Positions 43,128 through 43,182 of a stretch of DNA of 43,182 bases are shown in pieces (position 1 is the stretch's first letter; every line of letters begins with the position of its first letter). The DNA comes from Pokkaliibacter plantistimulans (GTDB lineage Bacteria; Pseudomonadota; Gammaproteobacteria; Pseudomonadales; Balneatricaceae): the NCBI RefSeq assembly GCF_003194385.1, contig NZ_LAPT01000040.1:1-43182 (forward strand), written 5' to 3'. Both the position numbers and the translations under genes were made by a program. The notes under the pieces are model-generated. The model worked only from the letters and a program-made list of their open reading frames with translations, made no database searches and was not told the DNA's origin.

Positions 43128-43182
43128 CGCATCGCTACCGGACTACTCCAGCAACAATAAACCCTCTGGCAGGATGGCCTGA
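43128..43182. other. Window end, nothing recognised
   Basis: The last 55 bases after the repeat show no identifiable feature. They could be the upstream or first part of a gene beyond the window. Confidence 0.3.

Overview
The window reads as a chromosomal segment of a gammaproteobacterium of the Oceanospirillales type. Gene density is high, GC is moderate (mid-50s by eye), and DppA, OppA, OppB, MoaC, MoaB, ElaA and RmuC all resemble their enterobacterial counterparts closely. The genus cannot be fixed from sequence alone. I see no tRNA, rRNA, CRISPR array, phage or intact insertion sequence.

Layout. 1-713: the end of a MITE-like repeat, abutting a decayed IS3-type orfA relic. 714-2387 (-): rmuC. 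2628-8274 (+): a complete dipeptide ABC importer, dppABCDF, with a strong hairpin between dppA and dppB. 8376-9215 (-): alpha/beta hydrolase. 9450-10049 (+): azoR, followed directly by 15 perfect copies of a heptamer. 10307-11257 (+): AEC-family carrier. 11581-14601 (+): a periplasmic-sensor GGDEF-EAL protein. 14751-14908: a second, different MITE-like element. 15030-16973 (+): chemoreceptor. About 850 bp of AT-rich non-coding DNA follows. 17830-23445 (+): a complete oligopeptide importer, oppABCDF.

23643-33631 is a long minus-strand block. Read in transcription order it holds a lipoprotein, a DUF2288 protein, ArfB, a double HD-GYP protein, an RBBP9-type hydrolase, mobB, the molybdenum cofactor operon moaA-moaB-moeA-moaC-moaD-moaE, and a lipoprotein with an NTF2/Cds6-like C-terminus. 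After it come a 5'-nucleotidase lipoprotein (+), two tandem paralogous SH3b lipoproteins (+), a beta-carbonic anhydrase (-), a membrane-anchored ModA-like protein (+) and ElaA (-). The window ends with a cobalamin riboswitch controlling a BtuB-like receptor (+), then a full and a truncated copy of the same MITE family seen at position 1, in inverted orientation.

Functional themes. Two parallel peptide importers supply amino acids. The moa/moe/mob genes cover Moco synthesis from GTP (MoaA, MoaC) through sulfur insertion (MoaD, MoaE) and Mo insertion (MoeA, MoaB) towards the dinucleotide form (MobB). Two c-di-GMP proteins (GGDEF-EAL, HD-GYP) and a chemoreceptor give sensory output. B12 uptake is riboswitch controlled. 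The least explained material is the repeat content: the inverted MITE family at the two window ends, the second MITE at 14.75 kb, the heptamer array after azoR and the 9-nt repeats at the start of moaA. I found no clear novel multi-gene system.
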